Assembly: GCF_040643635.1 (NCBI RefSeq)
Contig: NZ_JBEYUS010000028.1
Span: 9,558 to 73,557, forward strand
Origin: Saccharopolyspora_C sp040643635
Lineage (GTDB): Bacteria > Actinomycetota > Actinomycetes > Mycobacteriales > Pseudonocardiaceae
DNA: 64,000 nucleotides
Reading direction: 5' to 3'
The translations under genes and the position numbers were made by a program. Positions 42,229 to 50,957 of the stretch are shown here, piece by piece. Below the pieces are notes generated by a model. The model searched no databases, was not told the origin of the DNA, and worked only from the letters and a program-made list of their open reading frames with translations. Numbering within the stretch: position 1 is the first letter of the stretch; each line of letters starts with the position of its first letter.

Positions 42229-42614
42229 ATCAGCTCGCCCGGAGATCGTCGCCACGCCGCTTCATCAAGTCGGATGATCCGGATCGGCAGGTTCCCGGAG
42301 CGCCGCACCGCCGATCCGGTTGCATCCGCACGCATCGCCCGGTGCCGGGCGCTCCTCGTTGACCTGCGCGAACGGTGCGGTGCGGGCCGGTGCTGCGGTT
42401 CCGGCGCCGCTGCGGCGCGGCCCGCGCAAGGGATGTCCATCGACCGTGTGGGGCCTCTGGAAATACGCGCTGCGCGGAGATCATGCTGGCCGTGGTCCCG
42501 GCGACGCCGGACCACCAGGTCCGATGTCGAGACCCCCCGACCGGCATCGGGTCGTCGCCGGCCGGACAGCGCTCCTTCCCCTCGCACCGCGCTGTCCGGT
42601 CGGCCCCGGGCGGG

Positions 42615-43103
42615 TCAGCTCACCTCGTCGAGCTTCCCGGTGGCGACGTCGAAGACGAACCCGCGCACCGAGCTCTTCCGCGGGATGAACGGGTCGTCGA
42701 GGATCCGCCGCAGCGATCGCCGGACGTCCGCGGCGACGTCGTCGAACGCCTCGGCCGTCCAGCCCGGTTCGACCCCCGTCTCCTGCCGCAGGGTGGCGGC
42801 GAACTCCTCGTCGGTGAACGTGAGCATTCCGCAGTCGGTGTGGTGGACGAGGACGATCTCCTCGGTGCCGAGCAGGCGCTGGCTGATCGCGAGCGACCGG
42901 ATCTCGTCCGCGGTGATCACCCCGCCCGCGTTGCGGATCACGTGCGCCTCGCCTTCGCGCAGCCCGAGCGCGCGGTAGACGTCCAGCCGGGCGTCCATGC
43001 ACGCCACCACGGCGACGTGCTTCGACGGCGGCAGCGGGAGCGGGCCGGCGAAGCCCGCCGCGTAGACCTCGTTGTTGCGGAGCAGTTCATCGGTGACCGA
43101 CAT
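42615..43103 (-). CDS. Beta-class carbonic anhydrase
   Basis: A 162-residue zinc enzyme interconverting CO2 and bicarbonate. Zinc ligands are Cys35 in ACMDARLD (CxDxR with Asp37 and Arg39), His88 and Cys91 in VHHTDCGM. The short length matches the small type-II-like beta family of actinobacteria (162-170 residues). The start ATG at 43103 gives MSVTDELLRNNEVYA, typical of these. It stands alone next to the Tn3 transposase fragment. Confidence 0.93.
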   Translation of the reverse strand: MSVTDELLRNNEVYAAGFAGPLPLPPSKHVAVVACMDARLDVYRALGLREGEAHVIRNAGGVITADEIRSLAISQRLLGTEEIVLVHHTDCGMLTFTDEEFAATLRQETGVEPGWTAEAFDDVAADVRRSLRRILDDPFIPRKSSVRGFVFDVATGKLDEVS

Positions 43104-43309
43104 GATCGGTGACCTCCTCGTCGTGCTGGCCGGTGGGCGTGCCGAGCGGGAGCGGCCGCGCAGGGGTTGCGCGGCCCGTCGACACGCCTGGTCGAACAGC
43201 GATCCACGCCGAGCCGGCCAGAACGGGGTGAGCACCGCACCGGTCATCCGCCCACTCCATGCGCGACGCGCGGTGCGCGCAAGGGCGCGCCACGTGGTGG
43301 GACGCCGCG

Positions 43310-44365
43310 TCACCCGAGTGGCGGACCGGTGGTGCTCAGCGCCGCCGCGTCCGGGGGCCAGGAGAGGCACTCGCCGATCGCACGGCCGATGCCCGCGCGC
43401 GGCTCGGCGGAACCGGGAACGGTCACCGCGCCCTCGCGCACGGCCTCCCGCAAGGTCAGCAGCACGCACAGCTCGTAGCCGGTCCGGTCCACCCGGCCGT
43501 GCCGGTCCACCACGCCGACCAGCCAGCCCGCGGGCACCACGCCGCGCACCGGTACGTCGACCCCGGACGGCAGGTAGCGGCCCTCGCCCCACACCCGGGT
43601 GGGGCCTTCGAGCAGTTCCCCCAAGGCCGCCAGCAGCGGCCAGCGGCGCCGGTCGCTGCTGCGGAAGTCCAGCACGTGCAGCAGCGCGGCCAGCAGTTCC
43701 CGGTGGTCGGAGGTGTAGGTGACGTGCAGGGCGGCCCGGGCGGCCCTGCACCGGACCGGCTCCGCGGGGCGGTGCAGCAGCGCGTTCACGTGGTCCGCGG
43801 GAGGGGACCAGGATCCCCAGCGCCCGTCGAACTCCGCTTCCGCCGCCCGCAGCCGCGCCCCGGCGCGCGCCCGCAGCTCGTCGATCAGCGCGAGCAGCAC
43901 GGTCAGCAGTTCCCTGGTCAGCTCGCCCTGCCGGTGCCAGCACAACGCGGCCAGCAGCGGCAACCGGGCGCTCGCCGCTTCGATGGGCAGGCCGTTCAGC
44001 GCCCGGTGCCGCCAGCAGTCGACGGTCTCCGGCGGGACGTCGGCGAACACGTCCGGCGGCAGCCGCAGCTCCCGCAGCCGGTCGAGGCGTTCCACCTCGT
44101 GCAGCACCTCGGGCAGCCGTTCCGGCGCACGGGCCCCGGCCACCTCGTCGAGGAAGGCCTCGGGCAATCGGAGGGAGCGGACGGCGCTGCGCTCGTCCAG
44201 CTCCAGGCAGAGCGCGTGCGCGTCGATCCGCGCAGGATCGGCCAGGAACTCGTGCGGTATCCGGTCGCGGCCCCGAGCACCCAGCAATCCGGCGAGCTCA
44301 TCGCCCGCCGCCCCCAGCCGTGCCAGGACCCACCGGTGCAATTGCGGCTCCGGGTAGTGGCCCAC
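43310..44365 (-). pseudogene. Fragment of a Tn3-family transposase
   Basis: The 351-codon open frame resembles the middle of Tn3-family TnpA (about residues 230-600 of roughly 990). Features are RLPLLAALCWHRQGELTREL with LLALIDELRARAGARL, the ELLAALLHVLDFRSSDRR block, and GRVDRTGYELCVLLTLREAV. The N-terminal DNA-binding part and the whole C-terminal DDE catalytic part are missing, so it cannot transpose. No 38-bp terminal repeats or resolvase are nearby. The frame is still open, so it is either a young deletion or a domesticated remnant. The family call comes from my recall of TnpA patterns, not an alignment. Confidence 0.6.
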
Positions 44366-44523
44366 GCAGCGAAACGTAGACCTCCCGTGGCAAACCCGAT
44401 CGGGCGACCTCGACTCAGGTGCTGATCATCGTCGCAGGTCGGCTCGGGGACCGCTCCGCCGAGCGGGTGCACGCTGCCACTCGAACGTCCCAACCGGGGC
44501 AAGGCCCCGGGTGACGCACCGCC

Positions 44524-44808
44524 TCAGCGGCGGAAGCCCTTGCGGCGGCGGCGCAGGTCGGCCAGCAGGCCGATCGCGACGATCACGGCGATGCCGATCA
44601 GCCAGATGTCCTCGGTCTTGAAGGCGTGCCCGCCGCTGAGGATGCCCTGGTGGTTGCCCACCAGCATGATCAGCATGGCGAAGACGGTGAACCAGCCGGC
44701 GGCCTGCGTGGCCTTGGGGAATCCGCCGTGCCAGCCCCACTCGACCGACGGCTCGTCTGCCGGGTCGATGGCCTGACTGGGCTTGGTCTCCAGTTCCGTG
44801 CTCGCCAC
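44524..44808 (-). CDS. DUF2631 family membrane protein
   Basis: A 94-residue protein with the actinobacterial DUF2631 pattern: an acidic N-terminus with VEWGWHGGFPKATQAAGWF, two transmembrane helices (FTVFAMLIMLVGNHQGIL and DIWLIGIAVIVAIGLLADL) and a basic end, RRRRKGFRR. GTG at 44808 is supported by GGAGG 8 nt upstream. A homologue lies near dxr in Mycobacterium tuberculosis, matching the order here. Function unknown. Confidence 0.85.
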   Translation of the reverse strand: MASTELETKPSQAIDPADEPSVEWGWHGGFPKATQAAGWFTVFAMLIMLVGNHQGILSGGHAFKTEDIWLIGIAVIVAIGLLADLRRRRKGFRR

Positions 44809-44943
44809 GTACCCTCCTGCGCCACAACCGGCCACCGGGGCGGTTGAACCTGCTACTCGGCGCGGCACGCGCCACGCGTAGGCCATCTTCGCATAGGGCG
44901 GGTGCGCGCCGGTGCCCTGGTGACGCACCCCCGCCACAGCGCA

Positions 44944-44977
44944 AAGCCGCGGAACGGGCGAACCCGTTCCGCGGCTT
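44944..44977 (-). terminator. Terminator of the GlsB-like gene
   Basis: Perfect 15-bp stem, AAGCCGCGGAACGGG and CCCGTTCCGCGGCTT with a 4-nt loop. On the minus strand it is followed by T-rich TTTGC and lies 22 nt beyond the stop at 44999. Confidence 0.8.
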
Positions 44978-44998
44978 CCTGGGAGTGGACGGAGAGCG

Positions 44999-45277
44999 CT
45001 AGCCCCCCTTGGCGGCCTTCCCGGTCCGGCCGACGATCAGCCGGTAGATGCCCAGCACGATGATCGAACCGACGATGGCCAGCAGCCACGTCCGCCACGA
45101 CCAGAAGCTGTCCAGCCCGACGTTGAACACCCACTTCCCGATCAGGCCGCCGACGAAAGCCCCGACCACACCGAGCAGCAAGGTGACGAGGATCCCGCCC
45201 GGATCCTTGCCCGGCATGATCAACTTGGCGATGGCGCCCACGATCAACCCGAGAACGATCCATCCGATGATGCCCAT
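44999..45277 (-). CDS. GlsB/YeaQ/YmgE-family stress membrane protein
   Basis: A 92-residue protein with three hydrophobic helices rich in Gly: MGIIGWIVLGLIVGAIAKLI, GGILVTLLLGVVGAFVGGLIG and LLAIVGSIIVLGIYRLIV. The opening and the MPGKDPGG loop are characteristic of the transglycosylase-associated (GlsB/YeaQ) family, small proteins often raised under stress. ATG at 45277 has GGAAGGGG upstream. It has its own terminator and is divergent from dxr (160 bp). Confidence 0.88.
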   Translation of the reverse strand: MGIIGWIVLGLIVGAIAKLIMPGKDPGGILVTLLLGVVGAFVGGLIGKWVFNVGLDSFWSWRTWLLAIVGSIIVLGIYRLIVGRTGKAAKGG

Positions 45278-45437
45278 GGCGCTACCCCTTCCTGCCTGGT
45301 GAGTGGACGCTGTGCCAGCGGCGCTGACCGCTGGTCCAGGCGTCCGATGCCCGGGGCCTACCCCCCGATCGTGACGCTGATCGCGGGTTCGCGCACCGCG
45401 AGCGACCGGTGGGCGCCTCCTTCGGGAAGAATGGCGG

Positions 45438-46739
45438 GTGATGGACACCGCGACCCCCGCCTCGAGCGCGCGCCCCGAATCCCCCGTCCCCAGCGGCCAG
45501 GCAGGTGCCGCCGAGCCGAACGCCGCGCGCGGGACCCCGCGCAGCGTGCTGATCCTCGGGTCGACGGGGTCGATCGGAACCCAGGCGCTGGACGTGATCC
45601 GGAACAACCCCGGCCGGTTCCGCGTCGCGGGCCTCGCCGCCGGGGGCAGCGACCCGGCCGCGCTGGCCGCGCAGGCGCTGGAGTTCGACGTCGACGCGGT
45701 CGCCGTCGCCAAGGGCACCGCGGCCGAGGACGTGCAGCTGGCGCTGTACGCGGAGGCGCAGCGGCTCGGCTACTCCACCGGCGGGTTCCGGCTGCCGCGG
45801 CTGCTCGCCGGGCCGGAGTCGACGACCGAGCTGGTGCAGAGCACCCCGGCCGACGTGGTGCTCAACGCGGTGGACGGTTCGCGCGGGCTGAAGCCGACGC
45901 TGGCCGCGCTGGAGACGGGTGCGACCCTGGCGCTGGCGAACAAGGAATCGCTGGTCGCGGGCGGTTCGCTGGTGCTGCGGGCGGCGAAGCCCGGCCAGAT
46001 CGTGCCGGTCGACTCCGAGCACTCCGCGCTGGCGCAGTGCCTGGCGGGCGGCCGGGCCGACGAGGTGGACCGGCTGGTGCTGACCGCCTCCGGCGGGCCG
46101 TTCCGCGGCCGCACCCGGCAGGAACTAGCGGGCGTCACGCTGGAGCAGGCGCTCAAGCATCCGACCTGGGCGATGGGCACCGTCGTCACGATCAACTCGG
46201 CGACGCTGGTGAACAAGGGCCTGGAGCTGATCGAGGCGCGGCTGCTGTTCGACGTCGACTACGACCGGATCGACGTGGTGGTGCACCCGCAGTCGATCGT
46301 GCACTCCATGGTCACCTTCGTGGACGGGTCGACGCTGGCGCAGGCCAGCCCGCCGAACATGCGGCTGCCGATCGCGCTGGGCCTGGACTGGCCGAACCGG
46401 ATCGCGAAGGCCGCGCCGCCGCTGTCGTTCACCGAGGCCTCCTCGTGGACGTTCGAGCCGCTCGACGACGAGGCGTTCCCCGCGGTCTCGCTGGCCCGGC
46501 ACGCCGGTTCCACCGGCGGCTGCCTGCCCGCGATCTTCAACGCGGCGAACGAGGAGGCGCTGGCCGCGTTCGTCGGAGGAAACAGTGGTTTCACCGGCAT
46601 CGTGCAGACTGTGGAGCGGACCCTCGCGGCGGCCGACCAGTGGCGCGGTGAACCGCAGGGCGTGGACGAGGTCTTCGCAGCAGAGGAGTGGGCCCGAGTG
46701 AAATCCCGCGAGCTCGTAGCGGCAGGGAAGGTGCAGTGA
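45438..46739 (+). CDS. dxr: 1-deoxy-D-xylulose 5-phosphate reductoisomerase
   Basis: Dxr (IspC) converts DXP to MEP, the committed step of non-mevalonate isoprenoid synthesis. The 433-residue enzyme has an extra polar N-terminus of about 30 residues, the NADPH loop ILGSTGSIGTQALDVI, the NKESLVAGG segment, catalytic acidic residues in PVDSEHSALAQCL, and the flexible-loop segment around HPTWAMG. GTG at 45438 is directly followed by ATG at 45441, and either may be used. It overlaps the downstream protease gene by one base (TGATG). IspG, a later step, is encoded after the protease. Confidence 0.96.
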   Translation: MMDTATPASSARPESPVPSGQAGAAEPNAARGTPRSVLILGSTGSIGTQALDVIRNNPGRFRVAGLAAGGSDPAALAAQALEFDVDAVAVAKGTAAEDVQLALYAEAQRLGYSTGGFRLPRLLAGPESTTELVQSTPADVVLNAVDGSRGLKPTLAALETGATLALANKESLVAGGSLVLRAAKPGQIVPVDSEHSALAQCLAGGRADEVDRLVLTASGGPFRGRTRQELAGVTLEQALKHPTWAMGTVVTINSATLVNKGLELIEARLLFDVDYDRIDVVVHPQSIVHSMVTFVDGSTLAQASPPNMRLPIALGLDWPNRIAKAAPPLSFTEASSWTFEPLDDEAFPAVSLARHAGSTGGCLPAIFNAANEEALAAFVGGNSGFTGIVQTVERTLAAADQWRGEPQGVDEVFAAEEWARVKSRELVAAGKVQ

Positions 46740-48022
46740 TGCTGGTCATCGTCGGCATCGTCCTGTTCTTCGTCGGACTGCTGCTGTCCATCGCCTGGCA
46801 TGAGCTCGGTCACCTGCTCACCGCGAAGCTGTTCGGCGTCAAGGTCACCCAGTACATGGTCGGCTTCGGCCGCACCGTCTGGTCCCGCAAGCCGGGGGAG
46901 ACCGAGTACGGGGTGAAGCTGATCCCGTTCGGCGGCTTCATCCGCATGATCGGCATGTTCCCGCCGAAGCGGGACGAGGAGTACGGGCGCACCGCCTCCT
47001 CCGCGCCGTGGCGCGTGATGATCGAGGACGCCCGGGAGGCCGCCGCCGAGGAGGTCACCCCGGAGGACGCGCACCGGCAGTTCTACCAGCGCGCACCGTG
47101 GAAGCGGATCATCGTGATGGCCGCCGGGCCGATCATGAACCTGATCCTCGCGGTGCTCATCTTCGCCGGCATCCTGATGGGCTACGGCAAGCCCGAGCTC
47201 ACCACCACCGTCTCGTCCATCAGCGAGTGCGTGGTGTCCGCCGACGCGCAGGACAAGGGCACCTGCCCGCCCGGTGCGCCGCCGTCGCCCGCCGCGGCCG
47301 CCGACTTCCGGCCCGGCGACCGGATCGTCGAGTTCAACGGCACGCCCTACACGTCGTGGACCGAGCTGCAGAAGGCCATCCGCGCCTCGTCCGGCTCGGT
47401 GCCGATCGTGGTGGAGCGCGACGGGAAGCCGGTGACCCTGCACGCCGACCTGATCCAGGACAAGCGGCCCGCGCTGGACGACCCGAAGCGGACCGAGGTC
47501 GTCGGGTTCCTCGGCCTCACCCCGGACCAGGTGCTGGTGCGCCAGGACGTCGGTGGCGTGGCCCGCACGATCGGCGGGTTCGTCAGCCTCACCGCGCAGA
47601 AGATCGTGGAGCTGCCGCAGCGGGTGCCGGACCTCATATCGGCCATCGGCGGTCAGGAGCGCTCCGCGGACTCGCCGGTGGGCATCGTGGGCGCCAGCCG
47701 CATCGGCGGCGAGGTGCTGTCGATGGACGACGTGTCGGTGGCGTCGCGGCTGATCACGATGCTGAACCTGCTGGCCGCGGTGAACCTCTCGCTGTTCGTG
47801 ATGAACATGCTGCCGATCCTGCCGCTGGACGGCGGGCACATCGCCGGTGCGCTGTGGGAATCGGTGCGCCGCGGCTTCGCGAAGCTGGCGCGCAGGCCGG
47901 ACCCGGGCCCGTTCGACACGGCGCGGCTGATGCCGCTGGCCTACGGCGTGACGTTGCTCTTCATCGCCTACTCGCTGCTGGTGCTGGTCGCCGACGTGGT
48001 GAACCCGGTGACGTTGATGTAG
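46739..48022 (+). CDS. rip1: Site-2 intramembrane zinc protease (Rip1/RseP family)
   Basis: A 427-residue S2P protease that cuts membrane-bound anti-sigma factors and other proteins. HELGH is at residues 21-25 in the first helix, a PDZ domain spans about 170-260 (FRPGDRIVEFNGTPYTSWTE), and the second motif NMLPILPLDGGHIAG supplies the third zinc ligand. About four transmembrane segments are visible. It is placed between dxr and ispG as in mycobacteria, where the homologue Rip1 controls several sigma pathways. The start ATG overlaps the dxr stop. Confidence 0.94.
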   Translation: MLVIVGIVLFFVGLLLSIAWHELGHLLTAKLFGVKVTQYMVGFGRTVWSRKPGETEYGVKLIPFGGFIRMIGMFPPKRDEEYGRTASSAPWRVMIEDAREAAAEEVTPEDAHRQFYQRAPWKRIIVMAAGPIMNLILAVLIFAGILMGYGKPELTTTVSSISECVVSADAQDKGTCPPGAPPSPAAAADFRPGDRIVEFNGTPYTSWTELQKAIRASSGSVPIVVERDGKPVTLHADLIQDKRPALDDPKRTEVVGFLGLTPDQVLVRQDVGGVARTIGGFVSLTAQKIVELPQRVPDLISAIGGQERSADSPVGIVGASRIGGEVLSMDDVSVASRLITMLNLLAAVNLSLFVMNMLPILPLDGGHIAGALWESVRRGFAKLARRPDPGPFDTARLMPLAYGVTLLFIAYSLLVLVADVVNPVTLM

Positions 48023-48317
48023 TGCCGCCGCGTGAACCGCCGGTGAACGGTGGGCGGCGCTGCGCCGGATGCCCACCGGTGATCACGTTGGGTGATCGTG
48101 CCAGGGGTGAACCTTGCCCGTCCGGGGGAGTGGCTATCGGTATCGTGGGTCGGGGAACGGCGCGCGCCGGGTACCCGGAAGTCCGCCGGGGACTCGCCGG
48201 AGCGGTGGCGAGGAACTCGCCGCCGAGCCGTTCCGGCCGCCGGGGCGCGGTACCAACCGCCTCGTCCCGCTGACATTCACGAGCGCATCCGCGCAGCGCA
48301 AAGGTGGAGAGGAATCG

Positions 48318-49475
48318 ATGACCGTCGATCTGGGCATGCCCGCAGCACCCGCCCCGACACTGGGCGAACGGCGCAAGACCCGGCAACTGCAGGTCGGTGC
48401 GGTCGGAGTGGGTAGCGACCACCCCATCTCCGTGCAGAGCATGACCACCACCAACACCGCCGACATCAACGGCACGCTGCAGCAGATCGCGGAGCTCACC
48501 GCGTCCGGCTGCGACATCGTGCGGGTGGCCTGCCCCAGCGCCGACGACGCCGAAGCCCTGCCCGCGATCGCGCAGAAGTCCAAGATCCCGGTGATCGCGG
48601 ACATCCACTTCCAGCCGAAGTACGTGTTCGCGGCCATCGAAGCGGGCTGCGCGGCCGTCCGGGTCAACCCGGGCAACATCCGCAAGTTCGACGACCAGGT
48701 CAAGGAGATCGCGCAGGCAGCCAAGGACCACGGCACGCCGATCCGGATCGGCGTCAACGCCGGCTCCCTCGACCCGCGGCTGATGAAGAAGTACGGCAAG
48801 GCCGTGCCGGAGGCGCTCGCCGAATCGGCCATGTGGGAAGCGGGCCTGTTCGCCGAGCACGACTTCCACGACATCAAGATCTCGGTGAAGCACAACGACC
48901 CGGTCGTGATGGTGCGCGCCTACGAGATCCTCGCCGAGCAGTGCGACTACCCGCTGCACCTCGGCGTCACCGAGGCCGGTCCCGCGTTCCAGGGCACGAT
49001 CAAGTCGGCGGTCGCGTTCGGTTCCCTGCTGCGCCAGGGCATCGGGGACACGATCCGCGTCTCGCTGTCGGCGCCGCCGGTCGAGGAGATCAAGGTCGGC
49101 ACCCAGATCCTGCAGTCGCTGAACCTGCGCCCGCGCAAGCTGGAGATCGTCTCCTGCCCGTCCTGCGGGCGCGCCCAGGTCGACGTCTACACCCTCGCGG
49201 AGGAGGTCACGGCCGGGCTGGAGGGCATGGAGGTGCCGCTGCGCGTCGCGGTCATGGGCTGCGTCGTGAACGGTCCCGGCGAGGCCCGCGAAGCCGACCT
49301 CGGCGTCGCCTCCGGCAACGGCAAGGGCCAGATCTTCGTCAAGGGCGAGGTCATCAAGACCGTGCCCGAGGCCAAGATCGTGGAGACGCTGATCGAAGAG
49401 GCCATGCGCATCGCCGAGTCGATGGAAGGCGCCGAGGAGCAGGGCGAAGGCGCCCCGGTCGTCACGGTGGGCTGA
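48318..49475 (+). CDS. ispG: 4-hydroxy-3-methylbut-2-enyl diphosphate synthase
   Basis: IspG (GcpE) converts MEcPP to HMBPP, using a [4Fe-4S] cluster. The 385 residues show the TIM-barrel segments VGSDHPISVQSMTTTNT, DIVRVACPSADDAEALPAI and IRIGVNAGSLD, and the cluster cysteines in SCPSCGRAQVDVY and MGCVVNGPGEA. ATG at 48318 has GGAGAGGAA upstream. A 295-bp gap with no clear gene separates it from rip1, so it may have its own promoter. Confidence 0.97.
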   Translation: MTVDLGMPAAPAPTLGERRKTRQLQVGAVGVGSDHPISVQSMTTTNTADINGTLQQIAELTASGCDIVRVACPSADDAEALPAIAQKSKIPVIADIHFQPKYVFAAIEAGCAAVRVNPGNIRKFDDQVKEIAQAAKDHGTPIRIGVNAGSLDPRLMKKYGKAVPEALAESAMWEAGLFAEHDFHDIKISVKHNDPVVMVRAYEILAEQCDYPLHLGVTEAGPAFQGTIKSAVAFGSLLRQGIGDTIRVSLSAPPVEEIKVGTQILQSLNLRPRKLEIVSCPSCGRAQVDVYTLAEEVTAGLEGMEVPLRVAVMGCVVNGPGEAREADLGVASGNGKGQIFVKGEVIKTVPEAKIVETLIEEAMRIAESMEGAEEQGEGAPVVTVG

Positions 49476-49500
49476 TCTTCTCTTCTTGCTTCGTGGGGTG

Positions 49501-49660
49501 GGTTGCGGAACCTCGGCCGTCCCCTCGCTGCGGGATCGATTTCCCGAGTGGCTCCGCCGCACGTGACATCGCCGTCCTCGCGAGGGAACAGCTGAGAACC
49601 CGCTGCGGTGCCGGTGGCGTGCGTGGTCGTCGGCTCAGCGGCTTCGCCGCTGACGGGAAA
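49501..49660 (+). repeat. Dispersed intergenic repeat, copy 2
   Basis: Starting 25 nt after ispG, this copy has the GCGGAACCTC core, an inverted pair GTCCCCTCGC (49519-49528) and GCGAGGGAAC (49580-49589), the inner GTGGCTCCGCC, and a 3' module whose hairpin is TCAGCGGC-TTC-GCCGCTGA (49634-49652). Compared with the 63.9-kb copy, two arm positions have changed on both sides so that pairing is kept. It fills most of the 505-bp gap 49476-49980. A CTGGCAGTCT stretch near 49966 could be the -10 region of the next gene. Confidence 0.65.
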
Positions 49661-49980
49661 CGGCCCCGGCCGCACCGCGGGTTCTGGGACGGGTCGTCGG
49701 GGGATCGCCCGCCGGCGCGTGGTCGAGGCGCCCGCGCGCGGGTTCGAAGATCGTTGGCGCGGTCCGCGGGAGATCCCGGGCCCGTCGGGAGCACCCGGCG
49801 GGCCTGGTTCGTTCGTGGGCGGTTCGTCCGGAGTCAGCGGCGTGCTGGTCGACACGGAGCGTCAGTTGCGCTCGCGGCGGGCCCGCCGACACTGCGCCGT
49901 TCGAGTGATACCCGGACGGATTGTGCTGGGTACGCCGGGTAGGGGAGCCTGCGGCCTGCGCCGTCTGGCAGTCTTTACCC

Positions 49981-50817
49981 GTGCTGAAGCTCGTCGGAGC
50001 CCGCCTGCTGGAGGATCGGGACGCGGCCCAGGTTCGTACCGCACTGGGCAGGGACCCCGTCGCGGCCTGCATGGTGGCCTCCCGCGTCGAGGCGGCCGGG
50101 TTACGCCCGAGCAGGCTCGGCGGCGAGGTGTGGGGCTACGGCGCCAGGCTCGAAGGGTTGTGCTTCTCCGGCGTCAACCTGATGCCGCTGTCCGGTGGTC
50201 CGGACGCGATGCGCGCCTTCGCCGACCGGGTGCTGCGCCGCCGCCGGGTGTGCTCCTCGCTCGTCGGCCCGGCCGAGCAGGTGCTGGGGCTGTGGGACGA
50301 GCTGTCCGGCCAGTGGGGGCCCGCGCGCGAGATCCGCGAGGAGCAGCCGCTGCTCGTGCTCACCGGCGCCCCCGCCGTCCGGCCCGACCAGCAGGTGCGC
50401 CAGGTCCGGCCGGAGGAGCTGGATCGATACCTGCCCGCCGCGATCGCCATGTTCACCGAAGAGGTCGGCATCGACCCGTCCCGCGACGGCGGCGCCGCCG
50501 GGTACCGGGCCCGGGTCGCCGAGCTGATCGCCGCCGGCCGGGCCTTCGCCCGGTTCGAGAACGGCGAGGTCGTGTTCAAGGCGGAGATCGGCGCGATGTC
50601 GCAGGCCGCCGGCCAGATCCAGGGCGTGTGGGTGCATCCGGACAAGCGCAGCTCCGGGCTCGGCACCGCGGGCACCGCAGCCGTCGCCGACCGCCTCGTC
50701 CGCGGGCTGGGGCGCGCCGCGAGCCTCTACGTGAACGGCTTCAACATCGCCGCCCGGATCGCCTACAACAAGGTCGGCTTCCAGCAGCTGGGCACCTTCA
50801 GCACGATCCTGTTCTGA
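49981..50817 (+). CDS. GNAT-family N-acetyltransferase (DUF4081 type)
   Basis: A 278-residue protein: an N-terminal DUF4081-like half (VGARLLEDRDAAQVRTALGR, VWGYGARLEGLCFSGVN) and a C-terminal GNAT domain. The GNAT half has QIQGVWVHPDKRSSGLGTAG, the acetyl-CoA loop in the V-x-P-x-x-R-x-x-G-L-G/A form, and FNIAARIAYNKVGFQQLG. The acceptor is unknown. GTG at 49981 is chosen over an ATG 60 nt upstream that would sit in the promoter region. The order ispG-GNAT-PBP-map matches Mycobacterium. Confidence 0.88.
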   Translation: MLKLVGARLLEDRDAAQVRTALGRDPVAACMVASRVEAAGLRPSRLGGEVWGYGARLEGLCFSGVNLMPLSGGPDAMRAFADRVLRRRRVCSSLVGPAEQVLGLWDELSGQWGPAREIREEQPLLVLTGAPAVRPDQQVRQVRPEELDRYLPAAIAMFTEEVGIDPSRDGGAAGYRARVAELIAAGRAFARFENGEVVFKAEIGAMSQAAGQIQGVWVHPDKRSSGLGTAGTAAVADRLVRGLGRAASLYVNGFNIAARIAYNKVGFQQLGTFSTILF

Positions 50818-50957
50818 GCGCCCGGCCGCCGTCGCGCGCACGCTCATCGCCGGGCGACTCGGCCGTTCGCAGCAGGGCGCGTGGTGATCGGGGGATTCCC
50901 CGCAGAGGAACGGGTGGAGGCGTCGGGGCCGTCGCGGTCTTCGGCATACTCCCGGGG

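Noticed and set aside
42274..42614. Open frames between rlmN and the carbonic anhydrase gene
   Set aside because: No consistent codon bias, ribosome site or recognisable protein; treated as non-coding.
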